Shown here in pieces: positions 17,291 to 25,893 of a DNA stretch of 64,000 nt (positions within the stretch are counted from its first letter, which is position 1; each line of letters starts with the position of its first letter). Below the pieces are notes generated by a model, which was given only the letters and a program-made list of their open reading frames with translations, was not told the DNA's origin and made no database searches. The stretch is taken from positions 13,246 through 77,245 of the forward strand of contig JACKPZ010000019.1 of NCBI GenBank assembly GCA_024233135.1. The letters run 5' to 3'. The position numbers and the translations under genes are program-made. This DNA comes from Akkermansiaceae bacterium. GTDB lineage: Bacteria > Verrucomicrobiota > Verrucomicrobiia > Verrucomicrobiales > Akkermansiaceae.

Positions 17291-18535
17291 TCAGCGCAGC
17301 ATCGAGACCGCCTTTTCGGTCGATTCCACGAGGGCTTCGACGTCGGCGGGGGTGTTGTAGAGGGCGAAGGAGGCGCGGACGGTTCCGGTGATTCCGAAGC
17401 GTGCCATCAGCGGTTGGCAGCAGTGGTGGCCGGTGCGGACGGCGACGCCCATTTGGTCCAGCAGGGTGCCGAGGTCGTAGTGGTGGATGCCGTCGATGAG
17501 GAACGAGAGTGAGCCGGAGCGGTCGTCGGGCCCGAAGAACCGCATGCCGGGGATGCGGGAGAGTCCGTCCGCAGCGGTGCGGATGAGGACGTTCTCGTGC
17601 TCGTGGATGGCGTCCATGCCGATGTCGTCGACGTAGTCGAGCGCGGCGGCGAGGCCGATGGCACCCTCGATGTGCGGCGTGCCGGCCTCGTATTTGAAGG
17701 GGAGGTCGTTGTAGGTGGTTTTCTCGAAGGAGACTTCCTTGATCATCTCGCCGCCGCCTTGCCATGGGGGCAGCTCACCGAGCAGGTCCGCGCGGCCCCA
17801 GAGCACTCCGATGCCGGTGGGCGCGTAGAGTTTGTGGCCGGAGAAGGCCAGGAAATCGGCGCCGAGCGCCTGGACGTCGATCGGGAAATGCGGAGCGGCC
17901 TGGGCGGCATCGATGAGCACGAGCGCGCCGGCCTCTTTCGCGAGGTGGACCATCTGCGCCACGGGATTGACGGTGCCGAAGGCGTTGGAAACCCAGGTCA
18001 GCGCGAGGACTTTGGTTTTCGGCCCGAGCAGTTTCTCGAAGGCGTCCTGATCGAGCGTGCCGTCGTCATGGCAGGGGATGACTTTGAGCGAAGCGCCGGT
18101 TTTCTGGCAGCACATCTGCCACGGAACGATGTTCGAGTGGTGCTCGAGCGTGGAAATGAGGATCTCGTCGCCGGGGCCGATGCGTCCGGAGAGGGCGAGG
18201 ATGTCGGCAACGAGGTTGATACCGCCGGTGGTGCCGGAAGTGAAGATCACCTCGTCCGCGGTGGCCGCGTTGAGATGCCTCGCGACACGGATGCGGGCTT
18301 TTTCGTGTTCCTCGGTGGCGGTTCGGGCGAGGTGGTGGGTGCCGCGGTGGATGTTCGAATTGATCGCCTCGTAGTAGTGGCGGGTGGCCAACAGGACGGG
18401 CAGGGGTTTCTGGGTGGTCGCCGCGTTGTCGAGATACACAAGCCTCCGGCCCTTGACCGATTGGTCGAGGATGAGGAAATCCGAGAAGATCGTGTCCTCG
18501 GGGATCAAGGACGGGATGGCGGTGTCGATATCCAT
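17291..18535 (-). CDS. sufS: Cysteine desulfurase, SufS type
   Basis: 414 residues from the ATG at 18533-18535. PLP enzyme that takes sulfur from cysteine for Fe-S cluster assembly. The PLP lysine is in FLAFSGHKLYAPTGIGVLWG, the cofactor region includes STLEHHSNIVPWQ and LVLIDAAQAAPHF, and the persulfide-forming Cys is in RTGHHCCQPLM (usually RTGHHCAQP). This is the short-lobe group II (SufS/CsdA) pattern. No other suf gene is adjacent; the upstream same-strand neighbour is thrS, 83 bases away. An in-frame TTG at 18547 is possible but less likely. Confidence 0.93.
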   Translation of the reverse strand: MDIDTAIPSLIPEDTIFSDFLILDQSVKGRRLVYLDNAATTQKPLPVLLATRHYYEAINSNIHRGTHHLARTATEEHEKARIRVARHLNAATADEVIFTSGTTGGINLVADILALSGRIGPGDEILISTLEHHSNIVPWQMCCQKTGASLKVIPCHDDGTLDQDAFEKLLGPKTKVLALTWVSNAFGTVNPVAQMVHLAKEAGALVLIDAAQAAPHFPIDVQALGADFLAFSGHKLYAPTGIGVLWGRADLLGELPPWQGGGEMIKEVSFEKTTYNDLPFKYEAGTPHIEGAIGLAAALDYVDDIGMDAIHEHENVLIRTAADGLSRIPGMRFFGPDDRSGSLSFLIDGIHHYDLGTLLDQMGVAVRTGHHCCQPLMARFGITGTVRASFALYNTPADVEALVESTEKAVSMLR

Positions 18536-18618
18536 TGCGGCGGACAAAAGGTGGTGAATCCCCGCAAACGGGGCAAGGCCGTTCGCGGGGCGGAATCGTG
18601 ACGAGAGCGTTGGGCGGC

Positions 18619-20493
18619 TCAGATGCCGCGCGCGGCGATCTCCGCGGTCACCTCCGCGATGAACTGGTCGAGCGGCTTGGCGCCGAGATCGTCCTTGTCG
18701 CGATGGCGCACGGAAACGGTGCCTTCGTCCGCCTCCCGCTGGCCGATGACGAGCATGTAGGGCACGCGCTCGAGCCGGGTGTTACGGATCTTGGCACCGA
18801 TCTTGTCGGAACTGCGGTCGATGGTGACGCGCACGCCGGCGTCGGCGAGCTTCGCGGCCGCTGCCTCGGCGAACTCCATCGTTTTCTCGGAGATCGGCAG
18901 GACGCGCACTTGTTCGGGGGCGAGCCAGGTCGGGAACTTGCCCTCGAAGTGCTCGATGAGCAGGCCGGTGAAACGCTCCATCGAGCCGAACGGCGCGCGG
19001 TGGATCATCACCGGGATGTGCGGCTGGTTGTCCGCACCGACGTAGCTGAGACCGAAACGCACGGGCAGGTTGTAGTCCACCTGCACGGTTCCGAGCTGCC
19101 AGTCGCGGCCGATGACGTCCTTGACCACGAAGTCGATCTTCGGTCCGTAGAACGCGGCCTCGCCGAGTTCCTCGGTGTATTCCACGCCGAGCGTCTGCAC
19201 GGCCTCGCGCAAGGCTGCCTCCGCCTTGTCCCAGTTTTCGGGCGAACCGACATACTTGTCGCTCTCGGGATCGCGCAGAGAAAGACGCACGCGGTAGTCG
19301 TGCATGCCAAGCGTGGAAAGAACCTTCTTCACCAGTCCGAGGCAGCCTTGCACCTCGGCGGACACCTGGTCCGGCGTGCAGAACAAATGCGCGTCGTCCT
19401 GGGTGAATCCGCGGACGCGCGTCATGCCTCCGAGTTCTCCCGACTGCTCCCAGCGATAGACCGTGCCGAACTCCGCGAGGCGGATCGGCAGGTCGCGGTA
19501 GCTGTGATGATCGCTCGCGAAAATTTTGATATGGTGCGGGCAGTTCATCGGCTTGAGGAGATACCCTTCGTAGGTTCCCTCGTTCAGGCCGTTGACGAGC
19601 GTGGCGCAGGTGGCGTCCTCGTCGGCGAGCTTTTCGATCGTGTCGCGCTCGGCGATCGGCGGATACTGGCTTTCCTGATAGTAGGGGAAGTGGCCGGAAG
19701 TCCGATAGAGATCGAGTTTCCCGATGTGCGGAGTGAAAACCTGGCTGTATCCTTGTTTGTCGAGTTCCTCGGTGATGAACTCCTGCAAGGCCCGGCGGAC
19801 CAGCGCGCCCTTCGGTTTCCAGAGGATCAGGCCCTGGCCGACCATCTCGTCGATGTGGAAAAGCCCGAGCTCGCGGCCGAGGCGGCGGTGGTCGCGCTTC
19901 TTCGCTTCCTCGAGACGGTTGAGGTGTTCCTCAAGCAGCTCCTTGTTTTCAAACGCGGTGCCGTAGAGCCGTTGGAGCTGGCCCTTCGATTCGTCGCCCA
20001 TGTAAAACGAGGACGACACCGACATCAGCTTCACGTTCTTGCACTTCGACGTGTAGCCGACGTGGGGACCGGCGCAGAGGTCGATGAACTCGCCATTCTG
20101 GAAACACGAGATCTCCTCGCCTTCCGGAATCTTGTCGATGAGGTCGAGCTTGAAACGCGACGGGTTGCCCGGACGCTCGCTCAACCCGCCGAGGCGGCCG
20201 CTTTCGGCCATCGCCTTCGCCTCGTCGCGCGAGATCACCTTGCGTTCGAACTTCTGGTTTTCCTTCGCGACCTTCTTCATCTCCGCCTCGATCTTCTCGA
20301 AGTCGTCCGGAGTGATCCGGTGCTGCATGTCGAAGTCGTAGTAAAACCCGTTCTCGATCGGCGGGCCGTAGGCGAACTGGGCGTCCGGCCAGATCCGGAG
20401 GATGGCGGTGGCCATGACGTGCGCGCAGGAGTGGCGGAGCCGCTCCAGGTCGGTCATCTGCTGGCGTTCGTCGAGGGTCTTGCGTTCGTTCAT
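18619..20493 (-). CDS. thrS: Threonyl-tRNA synthetase without TGS domain
   Basis: 624 residues. The protein begins directly before the editing domain (RLRHSCAHVMATAILRIWPD at about 19-38), so the roughly 60-residue TGS domain of E. coli ThrS is absent. The editing site continues with CAGPHVGYTSK. Class II catalytic motifs are visible: motif 2 in FGTVYRWEQSGELGGMTRVR and motif 3 in APFGSMERFTGLLIEH; zinc ligands are the Cys in PMNCPHH, then His residues. The C-terminal anticodon-binding domain is complete. An insertion of about 30 residues precedes PMNCPHH. Function is secure. Confidence 0.95.
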   Translation of the reverse strand: MNERKTLDERQQMTDLERLRHSCAHVMATAILRIWPDAQFAYGPPIENGFYYDFDMQHRITPDDFEKIEAEMKKVAKENQKFERKVISRDEAKAMAESGRLGGLSERPGNPSRFKLDLIDKIPEGEEISCFQNGEFIDLCAGPHVGYTSKCKNVKLMSVSSSFYMGDESKGQLQRLYGTAFENKELLEEHLNRLEEAKKRDHRRLGRELGLFHIDEMVGQGLILWKPKGALVRRALQEFITEELDKQGYSQVFTPHIGKLDLYRTSGHFPYYQESQYPPIAERDTIEKLADEDATCATLVNGLNEGTYEGYLLKPMNCPHHIKIFASDHHSYRDLPIRLAEFGTVYRWEQSGELGGMTRVRGFTQDDAHLFCTPDQVSAEVQGCLGLVKKVLSTLGMHDYRVRLSLRDPESDKYVGSPENWDKAEAALREAVQTLGVEYTEELGEAAFYGPKIDFVVKDVIGRDWQLGTVQVDYNLPVRFGLSYVGADNQPHIPVMIHRAPFGSMERFTGLLIEHFEGKFPTWLAPEQVRVLPISEKTMEFAEAAAAKLADAGVRVTIDRSSDKIGAKIRNTRLERVPYMLVIGQREADEGTVSVRHRDKDDLGAKPLDQFIAEVTAEIAARGI

Positions 20494-20578
20494 GGCGGGC
20501 GGACAGGGAAGCGGGTGCCCGCCCCGTGTTCAAGGGCGGAGTGAACGCATTCGGAGGATCGCGGCCGGTCCGCTGCGG

Positions 20579-21094
20579 TTAGGAGTCCGCGGGTTTCACA
20601 TACACTCCGATGAGCGGGCGCTTGGAATGTTTGGTGGTCTTGAAATCGCTGACGTAGCCGTTTTCCGTGCGGAACTCGACGTGGCCATAGCCCGCTCCAC
20701 CATAGACGAGCACGGCGCCGACGGGTGCGTCTTCCGGGCGCTTCACCTCGTCGAGTTTCTTGAAACCGTAGTGCCGGGTGAGTTCCTGGCCGGCATATTT
20801 GGCGGAGACTCCGTTCGGGTAGCTATCGACCGCGTTTGCGGCGACAAGGGCGCGTTTCACGTAGCGCCAGCAGCGGCGGATCGAGTGGGAAAGCGCGTTG
20901 TTCTCGGCGATCCGGGCGGCTTTCACGAGGTCCGGGCAGATCTCGATCGACTGGGTTTTCTCGGCGTGGCCCGCCGAGAGGGAGGAGTGCCGGAGGACTT
21001 TGCGGGCTTGGGCGTCCGGTGTGAGGGAAAGGAGGACGCCGAGGGAAATTGCGGGAGCCAGAAGGCGGCAAGGCAGAAGAGAGAGCTTCAACAT
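20579..21094 (-). CDS. Exported CHAP-like (NlpC/P60-fold) protein
   Basis: 171 residues with a signal peptide (hydrophobic run LLAPAISLGVLLSL, ending near AQA). The second half resembles a CHAP/NlpC papain-like domain: a Cys in SIRRCWRYVKRAL as candidate nucleophile and a His in GAGYGHVEFRTENGYVSDF as the base. Such enzymes cleave cell-wall peptides. A product of this size would hold one catalytic domain and no binding module. It is alone between thrS and a divergent glycosyltransferase. The catalytic assignment is from pattern only. Confidence 0.5.
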   Translation of the reverse strand: MLKLSLLPCRLLAPAISLGVLLSLTPDAQARKVLRHSSLSAGHAEKTQSIEICPDLVKAARIAENNALSHSIRRCWRYVKRALVAANAVDSYPNGVSAKYAGQELTRHYGFKKLDEVKRPEDAPVGAVLVYGGAGYGHVEFRTENGYVSDFKTTKHSKRPLIGVYVKPADS

Positions 21095-21305
21095 CTGTCT
21101 GTCGTTGGGATTCGGTTTGGGTCAGGTTTCAGTGGGTCATCGTTTGGCGGGTGGGGCGGGTGACGGGCGCGGACATCGCGTGAACGAGATGATGTGTCAA
21201 CCGGGAGCGGCAGCAGGAATCCGGTTCGGATGGAAGTTGTGGCGGGTTTTTCGGTCGCTATTATCTGATCAAGAGCAGGTTGCGGTTCTTTCACTCGGCG
21301 CGTGA
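21095..21305. other. Intergenic gap with no gene seen
   Basis: Between the divergent CHAP-like gene and the open frame of the glycosyltransferase. I see no tRNA, terminator or convincing promoter here. The part from 21306 on is coding-like (see the glycosyltransferase). Confidence 0.4.
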
Positions 21306-21536
21306 GAAAATTTCCTACAACGGTTTCCCGCTGGCCGTCCGGCGGCGGTTCCGGTAGAGATCCGCATCGCCGCGACCGACCCAGAGCCACAGCGCATCGC
21401 CTTTTTCGCCCACGAGCGGGGCGACGCCCGTGTCCGGAAACGGATCGCGGCGCTGCAGGACCACGGTTGGCAGGTCACCGGTTTCACGTTTCACCGCGAG
21501 CGCGAAAAACAGGATGCGCCGCCCACGTGGGACAAC

Positions 21537-22523
21537 GTGCACCTCGGCACCACCTACAACCGCCGCTACCTCCAGCGGCTGTGGGCCCTTGTCGCGAGCC
21601 TCGGCGTGATGTGGCGCGAGCGTGGGAAACTCCGCGCCTGCCGGGTGATCTACGTGGTCAACACGGACAACGCCCTGCTCGCGCTGGCCGGGCGCTTCCT
21701 CGCGGGAAGCACCGCGCCCCTCATCTTGGAACTTGCCGACATCCAGCCGGTGATGACGGGCGACGGTCCCGTCTCCCACATCCTGCGGGCGGTCGAGCGG
21801 TTCGTCCTGCGGAAATGCGCGCTGCTGGTGACGACGTCCCCCGGCTTCGTGCGGGCGTATTTCGATCCCGTCCAGCATCACGCGGGCGAGATATTCCTGC
21901 TGGAAAACAAGGTCTATCCGTCCGCCGGCCTGCCGCCGTCGGATGCCTCGCTCGAACCCGCACAAGGCGGAAACCCGTGGATCGTCGGGTGTTTCGGCGC
22001 GCTTCGTTGCCGGCGGAGCCTCGAACGGATGAAACATCTTGCGGACCGCTTGCCGGACAAGATCCGCTTCGTGCTGCGCGGCTATCCGGCCGGCACGATC
22101 GCCGACGAGTTCCACGACCTGATCCGCGGCGTGTCCGGCATCGAATTCGGCGGACCCTATCAATACCCGGACGATCTCGCGGACATGTATGCGGCCGTCG
22201 ATTTCAACTGGGCCTTCGACGAGTCCGACCCCAACGGCAACTCGGCATGGCTGCTGCCGAACCGCATCTACGAAGGCGGATGCTTCGGCGTCCCCGCCAT
22301 CGCCGGAGCGGCCACCGAGACCGGGCGCTGGATTGCCGGAAACGATCTCGGCTGGGTGTTTTCCGAGCCGCTGGAAGACAGCTTGGAAACCTTCTTCTCG
22401 TCGTTGGATTCATCCACGTGGCGTTCCGTGCGGGAGCGCTGCGCCGCACGCGCCCGCGAAGACTTCACCGGTGACGCCGACTACCGCGCCCTCTCCGGGC
22501 GGCTCGGCCGCCTGGCTCAATAA
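21537..22523 (+). CDS. Glycosyltransferase (GT4-like); N-terminus probably extends upstream without a normal start
   Basis: 328 residues from the first standard start (GTG at 21537). The C-terminal half has the sugar-nucleotide site of GT-B enzymes: RFVLRGYPAG, then LPNRIYEGGCFGVPAIAG with the Glu of the EX7E motif. The same frame is open from 21306 and encodes family-like sequence, RIAFFAHERGDARVRKRIAA and GWQVTGFTFHR, which is the expected first Rossmann strand and helix. That stretch has no ATG, GTG or TTG in frame. Either a rare start codon (ATC at 21360 or 21366) is used, or a frameshift separates the start, or the gene is damaged. Confidence 0.7.
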   Translation: MHLGTTYNRRYLQRLWALVASLGVMWRERGKLRACRVIYVVNTDNALLALAGRFLAGSTAPLILELADIQPVMTGDGPVSHILRAVERFVLRKCALLVTTSPGFVRAYFDPVQHHAGEIFLLENKVYPSAGLPPSDASLEPAQGGNPWIVGCFGALRCRRSLERMKHLADRLPDKIRFVLRGYPAGTIADEFHDLIRGVSGIEFGGPYQYPDDLADMYAAVDFNWAFDESDPNGNSAWLLPNRIYEGGCFGVPAIAGAATETGRWIAGNDLGWVFSEPLEDSLETFFSSLDSSTWRSVRERCAARAREDFTGDADYRALSGRLGRLAQ

Positions 22524-23122
22524 TACGGCCGCAGCATCCAATAACAGACCGGCCCGGTCACCGCCACGTAGAGCCACAACGGAAACACCCAGCGCGCCAG
22601 CCGCCGGTGCGCGGCGAAACGATTCGTCCATCCCGCGATGAAGGTGAAGAGGATGAACGGCAGGCTCACCGCCGCCAGCACGATGTGGGAAACGAGCAGC
22701 AGCAGATAGACCGTCCGCATCGAACCGACCCGCGCGAGCTCCGCCGCGTCCACCGTGCCGTCTCCATTCACGTCGCCGAATTTCACTTCGCTGCTGGTGA
22801 AGTGATAGGCGACATAGCTCAGCAGGAAGAGGACGGACAAAACCATCGCCGTCATGATCATCCGCCGGTGCAGGGCGATGCGGCCTTTCATCACCGCGAC
22901 AAACGCGATCACGAGCACGACCGCCGCCGCTCCGTTCACCGCCGCGTGGAAGGGCGGCAGAAACGACAAGCTCACGTCGTCCGGCAGCGGGATCTTCACC
23001 TGCCTCATCAGCCCCACCAAGCCGAGCACGGCGGCGGTGAGGACCCATGCCGCGATGCCGAGTTTCTTCGAGAGTTCCTCGCGCGGCGGTCGGGCGAGCC
23101 ACTCGGTGCGTTCGTTGCTCAT
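22517..23122 (-). CDS. DUF420 membrane protein with EF-hand-like loop
   Basis: 201 residues and about five membrane segments, matching DUF420 (YozB/CtaM-like) proteins that are tied to cytochrome oxidase assembly. Conserved His residues lie in LPPFHAAVNG, ALHRRMIMT and RFAAHRRLARWVF. Between two membrane segments (about residues 102-114) is FGDVNGDGTVDAAEL, a canonical calcium-binding DxNxDGxVDxxE loop, which is not a usual part of the family. Its ATG overlaps the stop of the SCO gene (ATGA at 23119-23122). The convergent glycosyltransferase overlaps its 3' end by 7 bases. Confidence 0.75.
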   Translation of the reverse strand: MSNERTEWLARPPREELSKKLGIAAWVLTAAVLGLVGLMRQVKIPLPDDVSLSFLPPFHAAVNGAAAVVLVIAFVAVMKGRIALHRRMIMTAMVLSVLFLLSYVAYHFTSSEVKFGDVNGDGTVDAAELARVGSMRTVYLLLLVSHIVLAAVSLPFILFTFIAGWTNRFAAHRRLARWVFPLWLYVAVTGPVCYWMLRPYY

Positions 23123-23859
23123 GATCCGCTCGCGGTGTTGTTCGCCGGTTTGGCGAGTTCGATGCGGATCCGGTCGAACATCTCCTTCTTGAGGCGGCTG
23201 TATTCGTCCGGATCCTGTTGCCGGGCGACCTCCGAGCGCGCCCCGGCGAGGTTCCACTTGCCGATGATCTGCGCGTCACGGTTCACGAGCAGAAAGCTCA
23301 GGTCATGCTCGAAGCGCCCGTTGGTTTCGATGTCGACCGGATCGCTGCGTTCGCGGATGCCGAAAAACTTGAGCTCCTTCTCCAGATACTCGTGGGTCTT
23401 CTTCTCGTCGCCCGCGTTCATGAACCACCAGTGCGAAGAATCGGCCGAGAGCGCCTCGGCGTATTCGTGAAGTTTCTCCCGCTTGTCGTTTTCGGGATCC
23501 ACCGTGATGCAGACGATGTGGAAATCCGGATCGTCCTTGAACTCGTCATACAACTTCCGCAGTTCCTCGCCGTTGCGGACCGCGCAGTGCGGGCAGACCG
23601 CGAAAAACTCCGCCGCCACCCAGACCTTGCCCTTCAGATCGGACAGCTTCACGTGGGTGCCGTCCTGTTGATAGCCTTCGAGGTCCTTTTCGATCGGCAG
23701 CCAGGTTTCGGAGCCCTGTTTTCCGACATCGACGAACTCCGACATCTTCGGGTTGGGCAGGCCGGAGCGCACGTAGAACGCGAGCCCGAGGATGGCGGCC
23801 GATAACAGCGCGATGGCGCTGTAAAACGTCACGATGGTCGATGTGCGTGTGAGTTTCAT
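23119..23859 (-). CDS. SCO1/SenC-family thioredoxin-like protein with CPHC
   Basis: 246 residues: one N-terminal membrane anchor (about 8-28), then a thioredoxin-like domain outside the membrane. The metal/redox cysteines are in FFAVCPHCAVRNG; SCO proteins usually have CxxxC, here the spacing is CxxC. The conserved downstream His is plausibly in GRFEHDLSFLLVNRD. Role: copper delivery or disulfide reduction for the CuA site of cytochrome oxidase. It overlaps by four bases both the SCO-like gene before it and the DUF420 gene after it, forming a tightly coupled trio. Confidence 0.8.
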   Translation of the reverse strand: MKLTRTSTIVTFYSAIALLSAAILGLAFYVRSGLPNPKMSEFVDVGKQGSETWLPIEKDLEGYQQDGTHVKLSDLKGKVWVAAEFFAVCPHCAVRNGEELRKLYDEFKDDPDFHIVCITVDPENDKREKLHEYAEALSADSSHWWFMNAGDEKKTHEYLEKELKFFGIRERSDPVDIETNGRFEHDLSFLLVNRDAQIIGKWNLAGARSEVARQQDPDEYSRLKKEMFDRIRIELAKPANNTASGS

Positions 23860-24629
23860 GTGTCGGTGGGGGAGGAAAGCAGGGTGTCGATCGTCTTGCG
23901 GAGCAGTTGTTCGAGTTCCTCGACGTTGCTGCGCTCGGTGCCGGTCTTGGCGCCGCGGGCGTCCCACTCCGCGGCTTCGGCGAAATCAAAGGTGGCGACG
24001 AACGGCGGGCCGCCGCGTTTCTGCGGGACCACCGCGCGGCGGATGTTGCCCTCGCGGTCGATCAGCACGATGGAGCTGTCGAACATCCACTTGCCATCCT
24101 TCTCGTGCGGAAACTCGCCCGCTTTCAACTCGTTCTTGATGAACTTGTGCAGGGTCTTCCGGTCGGTCGATGCCAGCCACCACTGCGGCAGATGCATGCC
24201 CTCCTTGGCGGCTGTTTGTTCGATCATCGCGGGCAGTTCCTCGGCCGCCGGAGGATCGACGACCAGCGTGACAAGGCGGAATCCGTCGTTCTCCCGGTAG
24301 TCCTCCGCGAGTTTCTTCATCACCGTGCGGCCGATCTCCGCCGCGCCGGGATCTCCGAGGCTGTCCACCTGCACCACCCACACCTTGCCTCGCAGGTCGA
24401 AGAGGTCCGCCGCCTTTCCGTCCTGGCGCACCACCCGCAGGTCGCGCTCCTTGCGGATCTGATGGATCTTGGCGGGGTGCGTGTCCTTGGCCTGGCGCTC
24501 CGCCGTCCGCTCGTAGGCCTTGAGGATGAGGAAACCTCCCACCAGCATGATGGCCACGAGGATCCACGCCGTGCGACGGAGTTTCTTCGGGTCGCGTTCG
24601 GCGGGTTCGGTGATGTCGGGCGGAAGCAT
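23856..24629 (-). CDS. SCO-like membrane-anchored protein lacking the cysteine pair
   Basis: 257 residues from the ATG at 24627-24629. One membrane anchor at about 22-42, then a thioredoxin-like domain aligned to its neighbour: KVWVVQVDSLGDPGAAEIG stands where the neighbour has the CPHC site, so both metal-binding cysteines are gone. Later parts correspond: LVTLVVDPPA, PQWWLAS, SSIVLIDREGNIRR. The domain has no Cys at all. It is the first gene of the coupled trio, overlapping the next by ATGA. A scaffold or pseudo-enzyme partner of the true SCO is the simplest reading. Confidence 0.7.
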   Translation of the reverse strand: MLPPDITEPAERDPKKLRRTAWILVAIMLVGGFLILKAYERTAERQAKDTHPAKIHQIRKERDLRVVRQDGKAADLFDLRGKVWVVQVDSLGDPGAAEIGRTVMKKLAEDYRENDGFRLVTLVVDPPAAEELPAMIEQTAAKEGMHLPQWWLASTDRKTLHKFIKNELKAGEFPHEKDGKWMFDSSIVLIDREGNIRRAVVPQKRGGPPFVATFDFAEAAEWDARGAKTGTERSNVEELEQLLRKTIDTLLSSPTDT

Positions 24630-24686
24630 CGCGGGCGAAAATACCCGGGGGCCGCCGCTTGGCAAGCCGCCGGGGCGGGGGATTTC

Positions 24687-25685
24687 TCAGTCCTCCGCGC
24701 GCAGCGGCGGGCGCTCGGGCTCGGGAATCTCGCGGACCAGTGGCATCACCGTTTCCCCATCGATCCACCAGCGCCGGTGCAGGGTGGACGGTTCGGCGAG
24801 CAGGCGCAGCTTGCCGTCGCGCTCCAGCCGCCGCATCAGCACCCGCAGGATCGCGAACGCGGTGTCGCCGAGGTCGCCCTCGTCGCGGTTGCGGTGGATG
24901 CGCCGCACCAGATCCGTCTGGGCGATCGATTGCAGCCGGCCCATCCGCGCGAGGTCGATGAGGTGGGCGATCTCGACCCCGTATCCGGTGGGAAAGGCGA
25001 GCGTTTCCAGCAGCCCGCGCCGCGCCGCATACTCGCCGGCGAGCGGCTGGAGGATGTCGCCCAGTTCCGGATAGAACATCGAGAGGAACGGCCTCACCAG
25101 GATCTCGGAAACGCGGCCGCCTCCTTGCGAGTGCAGGGTGTCGCCATGACTGATCGGCCGCTCGTAGAAGGCCTTCACGTAGTCGACGGACGGCTCCGTG
25201 AGCAAGGGACCCACCAGACCGGTGACGAAGCCGCTGTGAAACTCGGCGATGTCCCCGTCGAGGAAACACAGGATCGACCCGGACGCCGCGTGCATCGCTT
25301 TCCACAGGTTCTCGCCTTTTCCGACGTGCGTTCCGGTGTCCGGAGCGACTTCACTCGATAGGCAGACCCGCGCGCCCGCCTCCTCCGCGATCTCCCGCGT
25401 GCCGTCGTCCGAACTCGAATCGATCACCACGATTTCATCCACCAAAGGAATCTCTTCCACCAGGTCGCGCCGCACGCGGGTGACGATCTCGCCGATGGTC
25501 GCCGCCTCGTTGAGCGTCGGGATGCAGACCGAGATGGTCCCGCCGTTCTTGCGGCCCGTGAGTTCCGCCGCATCGAAGTCCCGGAAATGGAAGCGCTGCA
25601 CGCCGCGAAACGAAGCCCGCCGTCGTCCCGCGCACAAGGATGAAGCGAAGTCCGGTGAATCAGGAAACGCGTCATCGCATCGCAT
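24687..25685 (-). CDS. GT81-type glycosyltransferase (glucosyl-3-phosphoglycerate synthase-like)
   Basis: 332 residues from an ATG at 25683-25685; GTG at 25601 or TTG at 25637 are alternatives and the domain starts only at about residue 40. GT-A fold: ISVCIPTLNEAATIGEIV opens the nucleotide-sugar site, VVIDSSSDDGTREIAEEAGA follows, and the metal-binding DxD is FLDGDIAEF. The long tail includes FPTGYGVEIAHLIDLARMG, typical of GpgS/mannosylglycerate-type enzymes that make compatible solutes or polysaccharide primers. It is divergent from the TetR gene. No phosphatase partner is adjacent. Confidence 0.72.
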   Translation of the reverse strand: MRCDDAFPDSPDFASSLCAGRRRASFRGVQRFHFRDFDAAELTGRKNGGTISVCIPTLNEAATIGEIVTRVRRDLVEEIPLVDEIVVIDSSSDDGTREIAEEAGARVCLSSEVAPDTGTHVGKGENLWKAMHAASGSILCFLDGDIAEFHSGFVTGLVGPLLTEPSVDYVKAFYERPISHGDTLHSQGGGRVSEILVRPFLSMFYPELGDILQPLAGEYAARRGLLETLAFPTGYGVEIAHLIDLARMGRLQSIAQTDLVRRIHRNRDEGDLGDTAFAILRVLMRRLERDGKLRLLAEPSTLHRRWWIDGETVMPLVREIPEPERPPLRAED

Positions 25686-25856
25686 GCGGTCGGGTCGATG
25701 CGAGGTGGCGGAACACGGAACGGAGCTTTGGAATCGATTGATGGAAACGGTCGCTTGGAAGCTTGGGGAAAAGCTTGTCCTGAACGCTTTGCGAAGGTTG
25801 TTCCGGGGATTCCGTTTCTTGTTTCCGCGCGAATCTCGAACGATTGAATCGTGCGT

Positions 25857-25875
25857 TTGACAAACGTGTCCGTTT
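25857..25875 (+). promoter_or_regulatory. Candidate TetR operator AAACG-N4-CGTTT overlapping a TTGACA box
   Basis: TTGACA (25857-25862) resembles a -35 box and overlaps the inverted repeat AAACG TGTC CGTTT (25862-25875). It lies 19 bases before the TetR gene start and inside the divergent intergenic gap, where TetR proteins usually bind to repress themselves and the neighbour. No clear -10 box is seen. Confidence 0.4.
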
Positions 25876-25893
25876 CGTTTCACTCGGGGGCTC

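Noticed and set aside
21302..22474. 390-codon frame starting at GTG 21302
   Set aside because: Arg/Pro-rich translation without domains; the overlapping frame encodes recognisable glycosyltransferase motifs.
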